47,004 bases of DNA from positions 1-47,004 of the forward strand of contig CAZBLK010000023.1 in assembly GCA_964492715.1 (NCBI GenBank). The letters run 5' to 3'. This DNA comes from CAZBLK01 sp964492715 (GTDB taxonomy: Bacteria; Bacillota; Clostridia; Lachnospirales; WRBF01). The position numbers were made by a program, and so were the translations under genes. The notes beneath the pieces are model-generated. The model was not told the DNA's origin, did no database searches, and saw only the letters and a list, made by a program, of their open reading frames with translations. Shown here piece after piece: positions 15,233 to 24,855 of this stretch (position 1 is the stretch's first letter; every line of letters starts with the position of its first letter).

Positions 15233-15683
15233 TTGTACCACCTGCCTTTAGTTGCTCCAATATGTCTATTATTTGGTTAGCAATTTCCTTTGTTTCATCT
15301 CGTGCAGCTTCAGCCCTTTCAGCCTGTTTTGTAATTTCCGCAAGGTAAGCTTCGGGCGAAGGCTCACCCTCGACATATCCGCTTTTGTGTACTTGCAAGA
15401 CAATGCCATTTGTAACAATTGTAGTATCTTTTGCAGCGCCCACAACGGTAAGAGTGAGTACGCCAGCACGGTTAAAATCATTAGGGAAAAAGCACTTATC
15501 GCCAAGTAGCTCTGTTTCAAACGTCACACCGTTTCGGCTAAACAGTGCGGTTTTGGTCAGCCCTGCCCAGTCCTCGGAAAAGGAAAAGACAGCAACTAAG
15601 TAGTTTTTGCTGTCTGCTCTTATAACTTGATTGAGGTCTGTTTTGGTAAGGGTTTGGTTTTTAATTGTAAATGGTATATCCAT
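15213..15683 (-). CDS. BppU-like baseplate N-terminal domain protein
   Basis: A 156-residue protein with an AAAGGGGTG ribosome site. The first 110 residues are a beta domain with the recurring phage signature FSFSEDWAGLTKTALFS, seen at the N-terminus of baseplate upper proteins. The last 40 residues are a coiled coil (EAYLAEITKQAERAEAARDE). It is a likely adaptor between the baseplate and receptor-binding proteins. Confidence 0.6.
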   Translation of the reverse strand: MDIPFTIKNQTLTKTDLNQVIRADSKNYLVAVFSFSEDWAGLTKTALFSRNGVTFETELLGDKCFFPNDFNRAGVLTLTVVGAAKDTTIVTNGIVLQVHKSGYVEGEPSPEAYLAEITKQAERAEAARDETKEIANQIIDILEQLKAGGTNGLTGS

Positions 15684-15697
15684 TTTGCACCCCTTTG

Positions 15698-15910
15698 TTA
15701 AACTGCTTCGGTTGTTTCGGTTGTTGGGTTTGTGAATGTTTTGGTGGTAGGGTCATAAATTGCCTCAAGCTCAACGCCATCTAAAGTGGTAACTGGTATG
15801 TACAAGTGCCAAAAGTCTGGGTGTACCAGCTCTTCAAGGGGGAGGTTACGAGTTTCAAAACCACGGACAATATTGTCCTCTGAAATAATTACATAATATG
15901 TAGTTGTCAT
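15698..15910 (-). CDS. Small tail-associated protein
   Basis: A 70-residue protein with a pattern of short beta strands (TYYVIISEDNIVRGF) ending in a Thr-rich tail. It follows the polyglycine adhesin immediately and may be its chaperone or a small fibre subunit. The function is not established. Confidence 0.55.
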   Translation of the reverse strand: MTTTYYVIISEDNIVRGFETRNLPLEELVHPDFWHLYIPVTTLDGVELEAIYDPTTKTFTNPTTETTEAV

Positions 15911-15913
15911 GTT

Positions 15914-16948
15914 TTACACCACCATTTCTATCATTATTAAAGCTCTGCCACGCACAAAAGCTGTTGGAGTATCAATTGCATATCCAATTCCACCAGTGCC
16001 ACCATTGCCACCACTGCCCCCTCCGGTTCCATTGCCACTACTGCCGTTACAGCCAGTACCACCAGTATTAATTCCCCCAGCTCCCCCAGCACCGCCATTA
16101 CCGCCATTGCCGCCAGTATAACCAGTATAACCAATTCCCCCATTACCCCCATTACCGCCATTGCCGCCATTGCCTTTACTGCTATTTCCCCCAGCACCGC
16201 CATTACCGCCATTACCGCCTCCACCGCTAGCACCGATTCCACCAGTACCATTACCGCCATTACCGCCATTACCGCCAATTAATCCTCCAATGCCGCCAGC
16301 ACCGCCAATGCCGCCAGCACCGTTATTAAAGCTAGAGCTGTTGCCGCCAGCACCGCCATTACCGCCAATTAATCCGCCATTGCCGCCATTACCACCGTTG
16401 GCACGTTCACCATCGCCACCATTACCGCCAATTAATCCGCCATTGCCACCAGCGCCGCCATTAATTCCACTACTAGCTATTCTATATCCACCACCGCCAC
16501 AACCAAGGCTATCCCCACCTTTAACACTACTGCTTGTTCCAGCCGCACCACCAGCATAATTAGCAACATTCCCCCCAGAGGCAGTACCGCCAACGCCTGC
16601 ATTATTAGCACTAGCCGACATAGACAACCCACGTCCAGAGCATATAGCTGACGCAACGCCCGACACAGTCAAAGTAATTTTGTCACCCTTTTTGTAAGTC
16701 CTCTGGTCAATGCTTGCGCCACCGCCACCTTGCCCTGCTAGGCTTCCTGCGCCCATGCAGTACACTTTGTAATCACCGTCCATCGGTATATCAAACGTGC
16801 CAGATTCGTAGGCAAACCAGCGTGGGGGTTGCCAGCCTGTTAGTGTTTTTAGCATAATACTTAGTGGCGAACTTAACTGTTGTGCAAGCACATCTAAAGG
16901 TAAATTCAAATTGGTATTAACTGCCTTTTTAATTTCTCCCCAACTCAT
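15914..16948 (-). CDS. Polyglycine-rich tail adhesin
   Basis: A 344-residue protein. Residues 1-110 are a normal globular attachment domain (SWGEIKKAVNTNLNLPLDVL; later SYFDIPMDGDY-type beta sequence). From about 115 to 318 it is almost entirely GGN, GGI, GGA and GGT triplets, interrupted by short inserts. It closes with a hydrophobic C-terminal strand region (AFVRGRALIMIEMVV). Gly-x-x lattices of this sort can pack as polyglycine II helices, as in the distal adhesin of phage S16, where the loops at the tip bind receptors. By that analogy this is a receptor-binding tip. The opposite strand shows a long proline-rich frame that is only a shadow. Confidence 0.75.
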   Translation of the reverse strand: MSWGEIKKAVNTNLNLPLDVLAQQLSSPLSIMLKTLTGWQPPRWFAYESGTFDIPMDGDYKVYCMGAGSLAGQGGGGASIDQRTYKKGDKITLTVSGVASAICSGRGLSMSASANNAGVGGTASGGNVANYAGGAAGTSSSVKGGDSLGCGGGGYRIASSGINGGAGGNGGLIGGNGGDGERANGGNGGNGGLIGGNGGAGGNSSSFNNGAGGIGGAGGIGGLIGGNGGNGGNGTGGIGASGGGGNGGNGGAGGNSSKGNGGNGGNGGNGGIGYTGYTGGNGGNGGAGGAGGINTGGTGCNGSSGNGTGGGSGGNGGTGGIGYAIDTPTAFVRGRALIMIEMVV

Positions 16949-18030
16949 AAATTTCTCACTCCATTCTTAATTTTGTCTAAAATAGTAGGCATTTTGTTGC
17001 CAAAAACACATTCAAGCTTGTATCCACTTGAATCGTAACTTTCTGTTACTTCAGTAATGCGTGTGTCTACAACTGCATTACCGTAAACCCTTGTTACAAT
17101 ATCACCCAAGTAAAAATCACTACCGTATTTCAAGCTGTGATATGGGTTTATCTTTCCGTCCAATGACAAGATTTTTGGATTTTCTTGCAGTCTTTCCAAA
17201 CCTTTTTGTGGCAACATTGCGCTTGTAACGTTGCTATCTCTTATGTCTGCAAATATTTCTCGTCTGTTTAAACCGCTAATTGGCTTATTGTCTTCGTAAA
17301 CAAGTATTATTTCCCTGTTTGCACCTTCACCTTTGCCGCCTGTTACAGCAGTGTTTTTGTAGTCCATTTCACTCTGTACAAGTGCTTGGTCTAGCACGTT
17401 GTCAAATTCGGCTGAAAAAATAACAGGAGGATTAACATTTTGATTAACCGTCCTGTCCATACCAAACACCACGTCAAAAACAAACTTTTTTAATGCAGTG
17501 TCAAGCTTAACACATATTCCACCAGCGTTATTTAAGCACAACGCTTTTACTTCCTCGTCAAGCTGTTTGTACGCTGACGAGAAGGTTATTACACCACCCC
17601 TAGCCAAGTTATCAGCTATAACAATTTCGCTAATTATTCGTTCTGCTGTTGCCAACTGACCTAAGTTAAACGTAACAAGTGATTTTATTACGCTTTCAAA
17701 TGGGGCTTCAAGCTTCCATTCTGCCTTGCCAGAGTGGGGAAGGGTTATACGTCTGTTAAGTAGTTTTTCAAGCGTATATCCTTGCACGGTAATAAGTTCT
17801 TTTTCAGCGTCTTGGTTTATCTCTACGTACTCAATAATTCCAGCCCTGTTTTCGTCTAAGTAGATGATGTTACCAATTTGCAAATATCGTGAGCTTGCCA
17901 CACTTTTTTCAATTTGCATCTCAAACTCACCATATGCTACAAATTTTTTGGTGAAAACCAGCTGTAAAAAATTATCAATTTCGCCAAGAAAATTAAAGTC
18001 CTTGTCTATAATTCTAACAGTGGGGTTCAT
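16945..18030 (-). CDS. Gp37-like siphovirus tail protein (ReqiPepy6 type)
   Basis: 361 residues; its ATG overlaps the upstream stop (ATGA). The sequence starts with a tail-hub-like beta domain (RIIDKDFNFLGEIDNF, then FEMQIEK) and has the IIEYVEINQD and YTLEKLLNRR segments typical of the ReqiPepy6 Gp37-like family. These sit at the tail tip as the central hub. It is next to the Dit-like gene region, as expected. Confidence 0.75.
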   Translation of the reverse strand: MNPTVRIIDKDFNFLGEIDNFLQLVFTKKFVAYGEFEMQIEKSVASSRYLQIGNIIYLDENRAGIIEYVEINQDAEKELITVQGYTLEKLLNRRITLPHSGKAEWKLEAPFESVIKSLVTFNLGQLATAERIISEIVIADNLARGGVITFSSAYKQLDEEVKALCLNNAGGICVKLDTALKKFVFDVVFGMDRTVNQNVNPPVIFSAEFDNVLDQALVQSEMDYKNTAVTGGKGEGANREIILVYEDNKPISGLNRREIFADIRDSNVTSAMLPQKGLERLQENPKILSLDGKINPYHSLKYGSDFYLGDIVTRVYGNAVVDTRITEVTESYDSSGYKLECVFGNKMPTILDKIKNGVRNL

Positions 18031-18893
18031 GCAGATATCACTTCCGATATGCTTCCATCAGCGTTAAATATTGTAGTTTTAATAGTTGTTAACAACGGCT
18101 CTGTGAAAGACAACGTTTCTTTTATGTTTCCATTTGCCAAAAATTCCGTGCTTCTTGTTGCTAAAATTGATTTGTTAATGGTATTGACTATTTTTTCCGT
18201 TATGTTTCCATTTGCTAAAAATTCCGTTGTTTTTGTGTATCCAGGGCGACGGCTCCAGTCGTCAAAATCGGTGTTGTACTGAGCATGTATTTCAGCCTTA
18301 ATTTGGCTAAACCAACCCTCGTAGTCTTTTTGCAGTAACAGCAGTTCATTGTACTTAGCTAAGTACTGGTTAAAAATTTGCGTTAAGTCGGGCTGATTTA
18401 CTAAACCAGCAACAACGCCGCAAAGCTCTTTGTTAAGCCTTAAATCTGTTATATTGGTTTGCAGTATGCTTGTAACCCCAGCATTTACTCTTATGTCTGC
18501 TAGTGCAATCTCCCAAACAGCGTTATTTCTTTGCAACTCTGGCGGCACAGGTGTGTCAGAGGCTTCGCCTTTTTTAACAGTAGCAAAAATTAACCGCCTT
18601 GGCTGGCTTAAATCTAGCCTTAAAACAACCCTGTCTATACGTGGCTTGGTTGCGTAGGCAGGTTCAACCGTTATTGTTTTTGGTGCAGTTTCGTTTATGT
18701 AAAAATATCCATTAATAAATGCGTTGCCAACCTCAACCTTTATATCCATTCCAGCATGAGCGTTTACCTTTACATAGTTACCGCCCCAAAAAATACCGTT
18801 TCCAATAAACAAAGAAAAGTATTCAACAAATTGTGCGGCAGTATACACCCTGTCGCCCTCAAAGCTATTAAAAAATCCCGAACGTTCGGACAT
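18027..18893 (-). CDS. Baseplate/receptor-binding region protein with C-terminal repeats
   Basis: A 288-residue protein. The N-terminal 150 residues are typical of phage minor structural proteins (FFNSFEGDRVYTAAQFVEYF, later RIDRVVLRLDL). A helical segment follows, and the C-terminus has repeats built on TEFLANGNI-x-E (two copies plus a diverged third, IFNADGSISE). It lies between the Dit-like and Gp37-like genes, so it is part of the tail tip. Confidence 0.65.
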   Translation of the reverse strand: MSERSGFFNSFEGDRVYTAAQFVEYFSLFIGNGIFWGGNYVKVNAHAGMDIKVEVGNAFINGYFYINETAPKTITVEPAYATKPRIDRVVLRLDLSQPRRLIFATVKKGEASDTPVPPELQRNNAVWEIALADIRVNAGVTSILQTNITDLRLNKELCGVVAGLVNQPDLTQIFNQYLAKYNELLLLQKDYEGWFSQIKAEIHAQYNTDFDDWSRRPGYTKTTEFLANGNITEKIVNTINKSILATRSTEFLANGNIKETLSFTEPLLTTIKTTIFNADGSISEVISA

Positions 18894-18910
18894 GTAAATC
18901 CTCCTTTCGT

Positions 18911-19834
18911 TTAAATGCCAAGGTAAAGTCGCTTATAGTACAACTTTACCTTGGCAGTGTCGTTCCCTTCTTCGGCATGGAATTGTATGTCATTTGTACC
19001 AACTTGAAGCTGAAAGAAAGTGCTATTCAAGTCAATGTAATTAAAAGCATTCTTTTCGTTGCCTTCAAAGTCTTTAATTTTAACTGTTTTGTTTCCAAAA
19101 CTAGTATTTATGTACATAGTTTCGCCTGCCAAAATAGGCACGTAAATCTTGATAAATTCGCCTGTGGCTTCGTTAATTACAGACGGCGTTTTTACTGGCC
19201 CAGGTATTTCAATAATAACTGGTGCAGGGATATCGCCATCATTAATTATCGTTGTCTTTCCGCTAGTCATGTCACCAAATAGCACAGTAGGGCTAAATTC
19301 CAACGGAAATGAAAACCTTGGCGTAACCTCTAGCAAGTCAATCATGGTGTTGTTAAGGTCTGTCAAGAAATTACTTGGTGCTATGAACTGGAATGTAAAA
19401 TACAAAATACCGTCTGGCTCTGTGTAGTCCGTATCTTCAAACACAGGACCGTTAATTATTTGAACGTCACCCAAGGCTTTTACAAATGTCTCTCCATAAA
19501 TTTCTAATGTGCCAGATAGGAGAGGGGATAACGTGCTATGTGCTTGTTTGCGAAGCCGTTCTTCTTCTTCCTTGGTTTCTGTGACAAGGCAAGCCCTTAT
19601 AGAAACAACTCTTTCGTTTATGTTGTTGCCAATAAGGGTTTGACCTCTTTGGTACGGAGATTTAACTAACAATGCTTCGGCAACAACCCCATCTAAACCT
19701 TTGTGTGACAAATAGTAAAAGTTTGTGTATTCTAATGGCGCAAATGAAGGAATACCGCTCTGGACTTGGTAAGGAGTTCTGTCGCCAAACATTAATTTGT
19801 CACCTTTTTCGTTTACGTATTGTAGTACGTACAT
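18911..19834 (-). CDS. Distal tail protein (Dit), siphovirus tail component
   Basis: A 307-residue protein directly after the tape measure gene, the standard Dit position. It has the N-terminal ring-forming beta domain (with ERVVSIRACLV) and a C-terminal galectin-like domain (IINDGDIPAPVIIEI is the typical linker segment). Dit forms the hub that links the tail tube to the adsorption device. Confidence 0.85.
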   Translation of the reverse strand: MYVLQYVNEKGDKLMFGDRTPYQVQSGIPSFAPLEYTNFYYLSHKGLDGVVAEALLVKSPYQRGQTLIGNNINERVVSIRACLVTETKEEEERLRKQAHSTLSPLLSGTLEIYGETFVKALGDVQIINGPVFEDTDYTEPDGILYFTFQFIAPSNFLTDLNNTMIDLLEVTPRFSFPLEFSPTVLFGDMTSGKTTIINDGDIPAPVIIEIPGPVKTPSVINEATGEFIKIYVPILAGETMYINTSFGNKTVKIKDFEGNEKNAFNYIDLNSTFFQLQVGTNDIQFHAEEGNDTAKVKLYYKRLYLGI

Positions 19835-19835
19835 T

Positions 19836-22800
19836 TTAACCTCCTAGAGAAAAACCCATAGCAAACCTTTGCAAACTGATTTGGTCTTGCTTGCGAAGCT
19901 CTGCAATAGAAGCTTCTTTAGGGCTGTTGTATGTTGGCGAATAATTTACGGACGGCTTCATGTTCTTAGCTATAGCCTGTGCAAGTTTTTCATAGTCAAT
20001 TTGCGCCCCGGAAGAAGCTCCGAGTGACACATTGTTTGCGTTTCTTGAGACTGTTAACATACTACTTACAGTGCTTACGGCATTACCAATTAATGCCATG
20101 CGGCGCCTAAAGTTTAACACTTGTTCGCCACCCGAAAAGTCTACAATTTCTGGGCCGCTTTCACCCACAAGCGCAAGCCCAGAAGCAGCAGAATCTGTTC
20201 CAACTGCATAAGCATTGATTGAGCCACTGCGCCCTTCCTGGGCACTTCTAACGGCTTGGGCTACGCTTGCTAAATAACTTTGTATTTCTGACCGTGTGCC
20301 TTGTATGCCCTCTAAAAGCATATTGCCGTATTCACGCCCAACAGCTAACCAGTTCGGAACAAAAGATTTTAACGTATTTTCATTTGCAACTTGACTTTTG
20401 TAGACCTCGTCTTCTTGACGTTTAAGCTCGGTTTTTGTGTTTTCCGTCTTGATGACTTCTTGCTCACCTTGAATCACTTGCTCTTGCTTAAACACTTCGG
20501 TTCTAACTGCGCTACTCTCGACAATTTTGGCGTTGATTTTTTCGGCTTCTTCGGCATGCTTTCTGGTCATTTGTTCTTGTGAAGCATTCCATTCTTGCGT
20601 TTGCCTAGCAATTTCAGCAGAAGCATTTTCATTAAGTTCTGAAATTTTTTGTTGATACTCGGTGTTTAAAGTATCAAGTTCAGCACTAATTTCTTGGCGC
20701 AACGTCTGCAACTGCTTCTGCATTTGCTTTCGTTGGTCTGCCATTTGGTTAACGGCTTCTTTTTTGGCAAGCGCATTTTTTTCTTGGTATATCTTGACGT
20801 ACTCATTAAGTTCTTCTTCGGTTAAGCCATTTAACGCCTTGATTTCGTCCGCCGCCGAAGGACCCAAGCCCTCAAGCTCTTTAAGTAGCCCCTTGTCAAT
20901 ACCTTTGTTTGCAAGTCCAGCCATATTCTTTGACCAATCCTGCATGGCATCAAGCTGCCCCCTTAGGTTGTCAAGCAACTGTTGCCCCGAAACATCTTTT
21001 CTTACAACCTCCGAAAACAACCCTGTAAAATTTGCAATTGACTTTTTACGTTGGTCAAGTTCATTTTCGTACTGGTCTGTAATTTGCCTTTCGCCATCAA
21101 TAAGCTTTTTATTGACAGAAGTAACCTTGCTTTCGTAGTCAGCTTGTGCGCTGGCTAAGTCGTCCGAAAGTTTCTTGTTTATGGCTGCAACACTTTCAGC
21201 GTACTTTCTGTTGGCTTCTGATAGATTTTTAGCATAGTCTGTGTTAAGCTTTTGCAATTCGTTTTGCGCTGACTGGAATTCATTTTTAGCTTTAACTTGC
21301 ATAGAGGAAATGCTATCGTAAAATTGCCTGTTTTGACCCTCAAGCTGTTTAAGCTGATTAATTTGCTCCTTGGTCAAGTTGCCTTGTTCGTCCGTTAACG
21401 CCTTAATAGAGTTTATGAGTTCATCGTTAGCAACTATTTTTTGCTTAATAAGGGCTATTTCATCAGCAGAGGTAAACTTAAATACTGTACCGTCTTCTTG
21501 CTCTAAGCCAGACAATTCTTTTTGCTGTGCAATTACTCTGTCTATGTTGCTAATTGTTTCTTGGGTGCTTTCGGTAAGGTCTTTGCTAGCGGCGTTTACA
21601 CGATTTTTAACTGCTTCGGCTATCTGTTTGTTAAGCTCTTTGCTTCTTTCAACATATTCTTCTTCTGTAAGCAAGTTTTGTTTGTAAGCAGCTTCGCTTT
21701 TGTCAAAAACACGCTTTAATTCTTCGGCAATAGCAGAAAAGTCTGCTGCTTGCTCTGCGCTTGAGGATAATTCATTGATATCCTCAAGTTGTTCCCTGTA
21801 CGTGTCGTCACGAAGGTTTTTGCGTAAACTGTAAAGTCGTTCCTCAATGTCACGTTGTTCACTTTCGGACATAACGTAAGCGGATTTAAGCTGTTCCAAC
21901 CGCTGGATTTCTTCGTCCGTGGTTAGTTGCCCCATTTTCTTCAAGTGGTCCATTGTATCAAGCTCGGACTTGTAGCTTTCATCACGTAGAGACTTCCGCA
22001 AGCTGTACAGGCGTTCTTCTATTTCTTGTTGTTCTTTTTCTGATAATTTATGTGAAGCTTTGATTTTTTCCAAACCTTGAATTTCTTCTTCGGTGCTTAA
22101 TTGCCCCATGCGCTTTAAGTGGTCTATGAGGTTTAGTTGTTTTTGAAGTTCTTCATTTGTTTCGCTTGCGGCATTTTTTATGGATTTAATGCCTTTGTCC
22201 TCTGGCGATATAGCAAGTTCAGCGTTAAGTTTCTTGTAATCTTTTTCCAAAGCGCCAAAAGCTTCTTGCACTAAAAGCAACTCGTTTATTTTCTGTTTTG
22301 CGGCTTCACTTGTCTTACTACGCATAGATATTTGCTCGAGCTTTGTTATTTGCGTTTCAATTTGTTGTTGACTACGCCCAGCATATTTAGCCCACAAGTC
22401 AGATAGCTTCTTTACCGTTTCAGCTTCTGTTAAAAACTTTTGTTTGGCTGCTTCATTAAAGTTTTTTAGGTCAGTTCCATAGTAGCCAGCTAAAACGTTT
22501 GACAAACTGCTTGTTTTGGACATAATAGCCGTAATTGCAGACGAATTTGCCCCAATAATTCCTTGATACGACTTGAACGCTGTTTTTTCCTGTTCTGCAA
22601 TTTTTTGGGATACAAAATCTTGCATCGAAGCAAAGTCCCCGGCAAACGCTATTGCTTCTGGGTATAGGTCGATAATATTTTCTAAAGAGGAACTATCTAG
22701 CTTACCAGTTTTTTCAAGCTGTTTTTGTGCATCAGCTAAAGTAATTGCATTTTTTATAGCATCTTTGTAACTATTTGCGTTTTCCTTTAGCAGTTTAGAG

Positions 22801-24647
22801 GCTTCCGCTTGTGCTTTTGCAATTTCTTCGGCAGAAGCGGCTAGATTGTTATTTGCTTCGGCAGTTTGGTTCAAGCTATCAGCGTATTCTTCTTGGATAC
22901 CAAATAATTCATAAACCGACTTTATCTCTGCGTTATTGGCTTCAATTTGCGCTTTCCCAGCTTCGGTATTAGCATCTATTAGCGTGTTGTTATATGCTAA
23001 GTCTTGGGCGTACTTTAGCAAGTTTTCTTTGGTTTGGCTTAGCTGTGATTTATATGAGGACAAATACATTTCAGCATTTGCAAATTGTCCATTAAATTCA
23101 CGCTGCCCGGAGTTGATTTCATCGATTGCGGCAGATAATTTTTTGTATTCCTCTACACTGCTTTTGATACCGTCCCTAGCCATCTGAGCCGACTTATCAC
23201 TTTCGGCTTTAAGCTTAGCATCTTCAATTTTTGCAAGTTGACGCTTAATGTCAAGCTGTATAGCGAGTGCTTTATTGGCATTTTCAAGTTGCGTAAGTTC
23301 CGTGTCTTCTGCAACAGACAGCTTGCGCTCGCTTTTTAATTGCTGCAGTTGTTGTAATCTTTCATTTGTGGTCTTAAACTTATCTTCCATTGTTTCAAGC
23401 TCAGATTTAAGAGAGCTATATGAGTCAGTCAAATCTTTGACTTTTTCTTTTTGTCGTTCATAGCCCTTGGAGAGATAATCAACCGCCGTAACAATAGCCA
23501 TCACTCCAGCAACTGCCGCCACACCCATTCCCATAGGCGTTAACAACCATGCTTTTGCCGAAGCAAGGGAAGCAGTTGTAACAGCTTTTATGCTTACAAC
23601 AAGACCTGTTTGAGCTGCGGCGACTGTTCCTGTGGAAGTTGCCAACCCTGCGTTTGCTGCTGTTGTTGCGGTTGTTGTTGTCAAGAGAGGAGAAAAAAAG
23701 CCTATTAAGCCAGAAACACTTGTTGTAACTTTTCCAATTACAAGCAGTAGCGGACCTACAGCAGCAACCATAAGCCCTGCAGTAACAATAAATTGCTTTG
23801 TTCCATCTTCTAATTCCCCAAAACTCTTTACTAAGTCGTTCACTCCAGCAATGATGGGTGTAAACACTGGCACAACATATTGTCCGAAGTTTGCACCTAA
23901 TTCCTTTACGCCCTCGGAAAATACACGCATCTGGTTAGCAGGGCTTTCAAGGGTTCTTGCAAAATCACCTTGACTATTTTTTGTTCTGTCTAAAACAAAA
24001 GAATAGCGAAGTTGTACCTTTTCAGCTTCTGTCATGTCCTTAATGTTTGTTTGAATACCTTTGGATAAGGCGTAAGCTTCAAGGTTGGTTTGCGTCATAA
24101 CAACGCCTAGGTTTTTAAGGCTTTCTGTTTCACCTGTAAAAATAGCTTTTAAGGCATTACTTGCTACATCTTGGCTAATATTTTTATAACTTGCCATATC
24201 CCCAGCCAACCCAACAAGTGACTTTGACATCTTGGCGGCTTCGGCTTGTGGAATTTGCATACTTGTAGCCATGTCGCCGAAAAGTGCTGCCATGTCTAAA
24301 GCCGAACCTTTTGCAATACCGAAACTTTCAAGGGTAGTGTCTGACCACGCTTTTACATCGTCAGCGCTTTCACCAAAAGCAACTTCGACCTTATTAATTG
24401 CTTCCTCAACGTCCGATGCAAGCTTAAAGGCAGCGGCACTTGCGCCCAAAATAGGCACAGAAAAAGCAACAGAAGCCGTTTTGCCGACAGCGGTCAAAGC
24501 ACCACCAAGCGAAGCTATTCGGCGGTCAAGCGGCTGTGTTTTATCAACAAAGTTTTGCATTTGCTGTTGAGCCAACTGCATACCCGACATGTATTGTTTT
24601 GTATCTAGCGTTAAGTACGCAACCGCCGTACCAACATTAACCGCCAT
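19836..24647 (-). CDS. Tail tape measure protein
   Basis: 1603 residues, predicting a tail of roughly 240 nm at about 0.15 nm per residue. The N-terminus (residues 1-110) has the usual tape measure start. A hydrophobic alpha-helical stretch with several membrane-like segments spans about 290-400, and a very long coiled coil fills about 400-1450. A tandem 58-residue duplication sits near residues 842-957. It is downstream of the tail chaperone pair and upstream of Dit. Confidence 0.93.
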   Translation of the reverse strand: MAVNVGTAVAYLTLDTKQYMSGMQLAQQQMQNFVDKTQPLDRRIASLGGALTAVGKTASVAFSVPILGASAAAFKLASDVEEAINKVEVAFGESADDVKAWSDTTLESFGIAKGSALDMAALFGDMATSMQIPQAEAAKMSKSLVGLAGDMASYKNISQDVASNALKAIFTGETESLKNLGVVMTQTNLEAYALSKGIQTNIKDMTEAEKVQLRYSFVLDRTKNSQGDFARTLESPANQMRVFSEGVKELGANFGQYVVPVFTPIIAGVNDLVKSFGELEDGTKQFIVTAGLMVAAVGPLLLVIGKVTTSVSGLIGFFSPLLTTTTATTAANAGLATSTGTVAAAQTGLVVSIKAVTTASLASAKAWLLTPMGMGVAAVAGVMAIVTAVDYLSKGYERQKEKVKDLTDSYSSLKSELETMEDKFKTTNERLQQLQQLKSERKLSVAEDTELTQLENANKALAIQLDIKRQLAKIEDAKLKAESDKSAQMARDGIKSSVEEYKKLSAAIDEINSGQREFNGQFANAEMYLSSYKSQLSQTKENLLKYAQDLAYNNTLIDANTEAGKAQIEANNAEIKSVYELFGIQEEYADSLNQTAEANNNLAASAEEIAKAQAEASKLLKENANSYKDAIKNAITLADAQKQLEKTGKLDSSSLENIIDLYPEAIAFAGDFASMQDFVSQKIAEQEKTAFKSYQGIIGANSSAITAIMSKTSSLSNVLAGYYGTDLKNFNEAAKQKFLTEAETVKKLSDLWAKYAGRSQQQIETQITKLEQISMRSKTSEAAKQKINELLLVQEAFGALEKDYKKLNAELAISPEDKGIKSIKNAASETNEELQKQLNLIDHLKRMGQLSTEEEIQGLEKIKASHKLSEKEQQEIEERLYSLRKSLRDESYKSELDTMDHLKKMGQLTTDEEIQRLEQLKSAYVMSESEQRDIEERLYSLRKNLRDDTYREQLEDINELSSSAEQAADFSAIAEELKRVFDKSEAAYKQNLLTEEEYVERSKELNKQIAEAVKNRVNAASKDLTESTQETISNIDRVIAQQKELSGLEQEDGTVFKFTSADEIALIKQKIVANDELINSIKALTDEQGNLTKEQINQLKQLEGQNRQFYDSISSMQVKAKNEFQSAQNELQKLNTDYAKNLSEANRKYAESVAAINKKLSDDLASAQADYESKVTSVNKKLIDGERQITDQYENELDQRKKSIANFTGLFSEVVRKDVSGQQLLDNLRGQLDAMQDWSKNMAGLANKGIDKGLLKELEGLGPSAADEIKALNGLTEEELNEYVKIYQEKNALAKKEAVNQMADQRKQMQKQLQTLRQEISAELDTLNTEYQQKISELNENASAEIARQTQEWNASQEQMTRKHAEEAEKINAKIVESSAVRTEVFKQEQVIQGEQEVIKTENTKTELKRQEDEVYKSQVANENTLKSFVPNWLAVGREYGNMLLEGIQGTRSEIQSYLASVAQAVRSAQEGRSGSINAYAVGTDSAASGLALVGESGPEIVDFSGGEQVLNFRRRMALIGNAVSTVSSMLTVSRNANNVSLGASSGAQIDYEKLAQAIAKNMKPSVNYSPTYNSPKEASIAELRKQDQISLQRFAMGFSLGG
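21777..22124 (-). repeat. Tandem 58-codon duplication inside the tape measure gene
   Basis: Unit 1 is 22124-21951 and unit 2 is 21950-21777, each 174 bp. Both units begin DHLK-x-MGQL and contain IEERLYSLRK. The DNA has diverged more than the protein, so the duplication is not very recent. Confidence 0.75.
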
Positions 24648-24656
24648 TTATTTCAC

Positions 24657-24855
24657 CTACTTATTAAATGTTTTTAGAAAACTCACTAAATCGTGAGATT
24701 GTTCTTTTTCTGTTTCTATCCAGCGTGGCTTAACATCTTTCTTGTTTTCAAATTCACGCACAATGTACAAACACGCTTCGTCAAAACAAAAAGCCGTATA
24801 CTCGTCAGTTATGCCAAGTATACGGCTGGGTTTTTGATTGTACTGTTGCGACTGA
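24657..24855 (-). CDS. Frameshift-reached second tail assembly chaperone segment
   Basis: A +1 frame relative to the upstream chaperone stays open across its stop and continues to a TAG at 24657, encoding a domain with PSRILGITDEYTAFCFDEA. This is the typical second half of G/GT-type tail chaperones. It has no credible start codon of its own. The frame opens inside the last 15 or so codons of the chaperone, so it should be made by a +1 (or -2) ribosomal frameshift between about 24858 and 24905. It lies directly before the tape measure gene, as expected. Confidence 0.65.

Noticed and set aside
16161..16559. Long proline-rich frame on the + strand
   Set aside because: It is the antisense shadow of the Gly-triplet coding region on the - strand and has no ribosome site.
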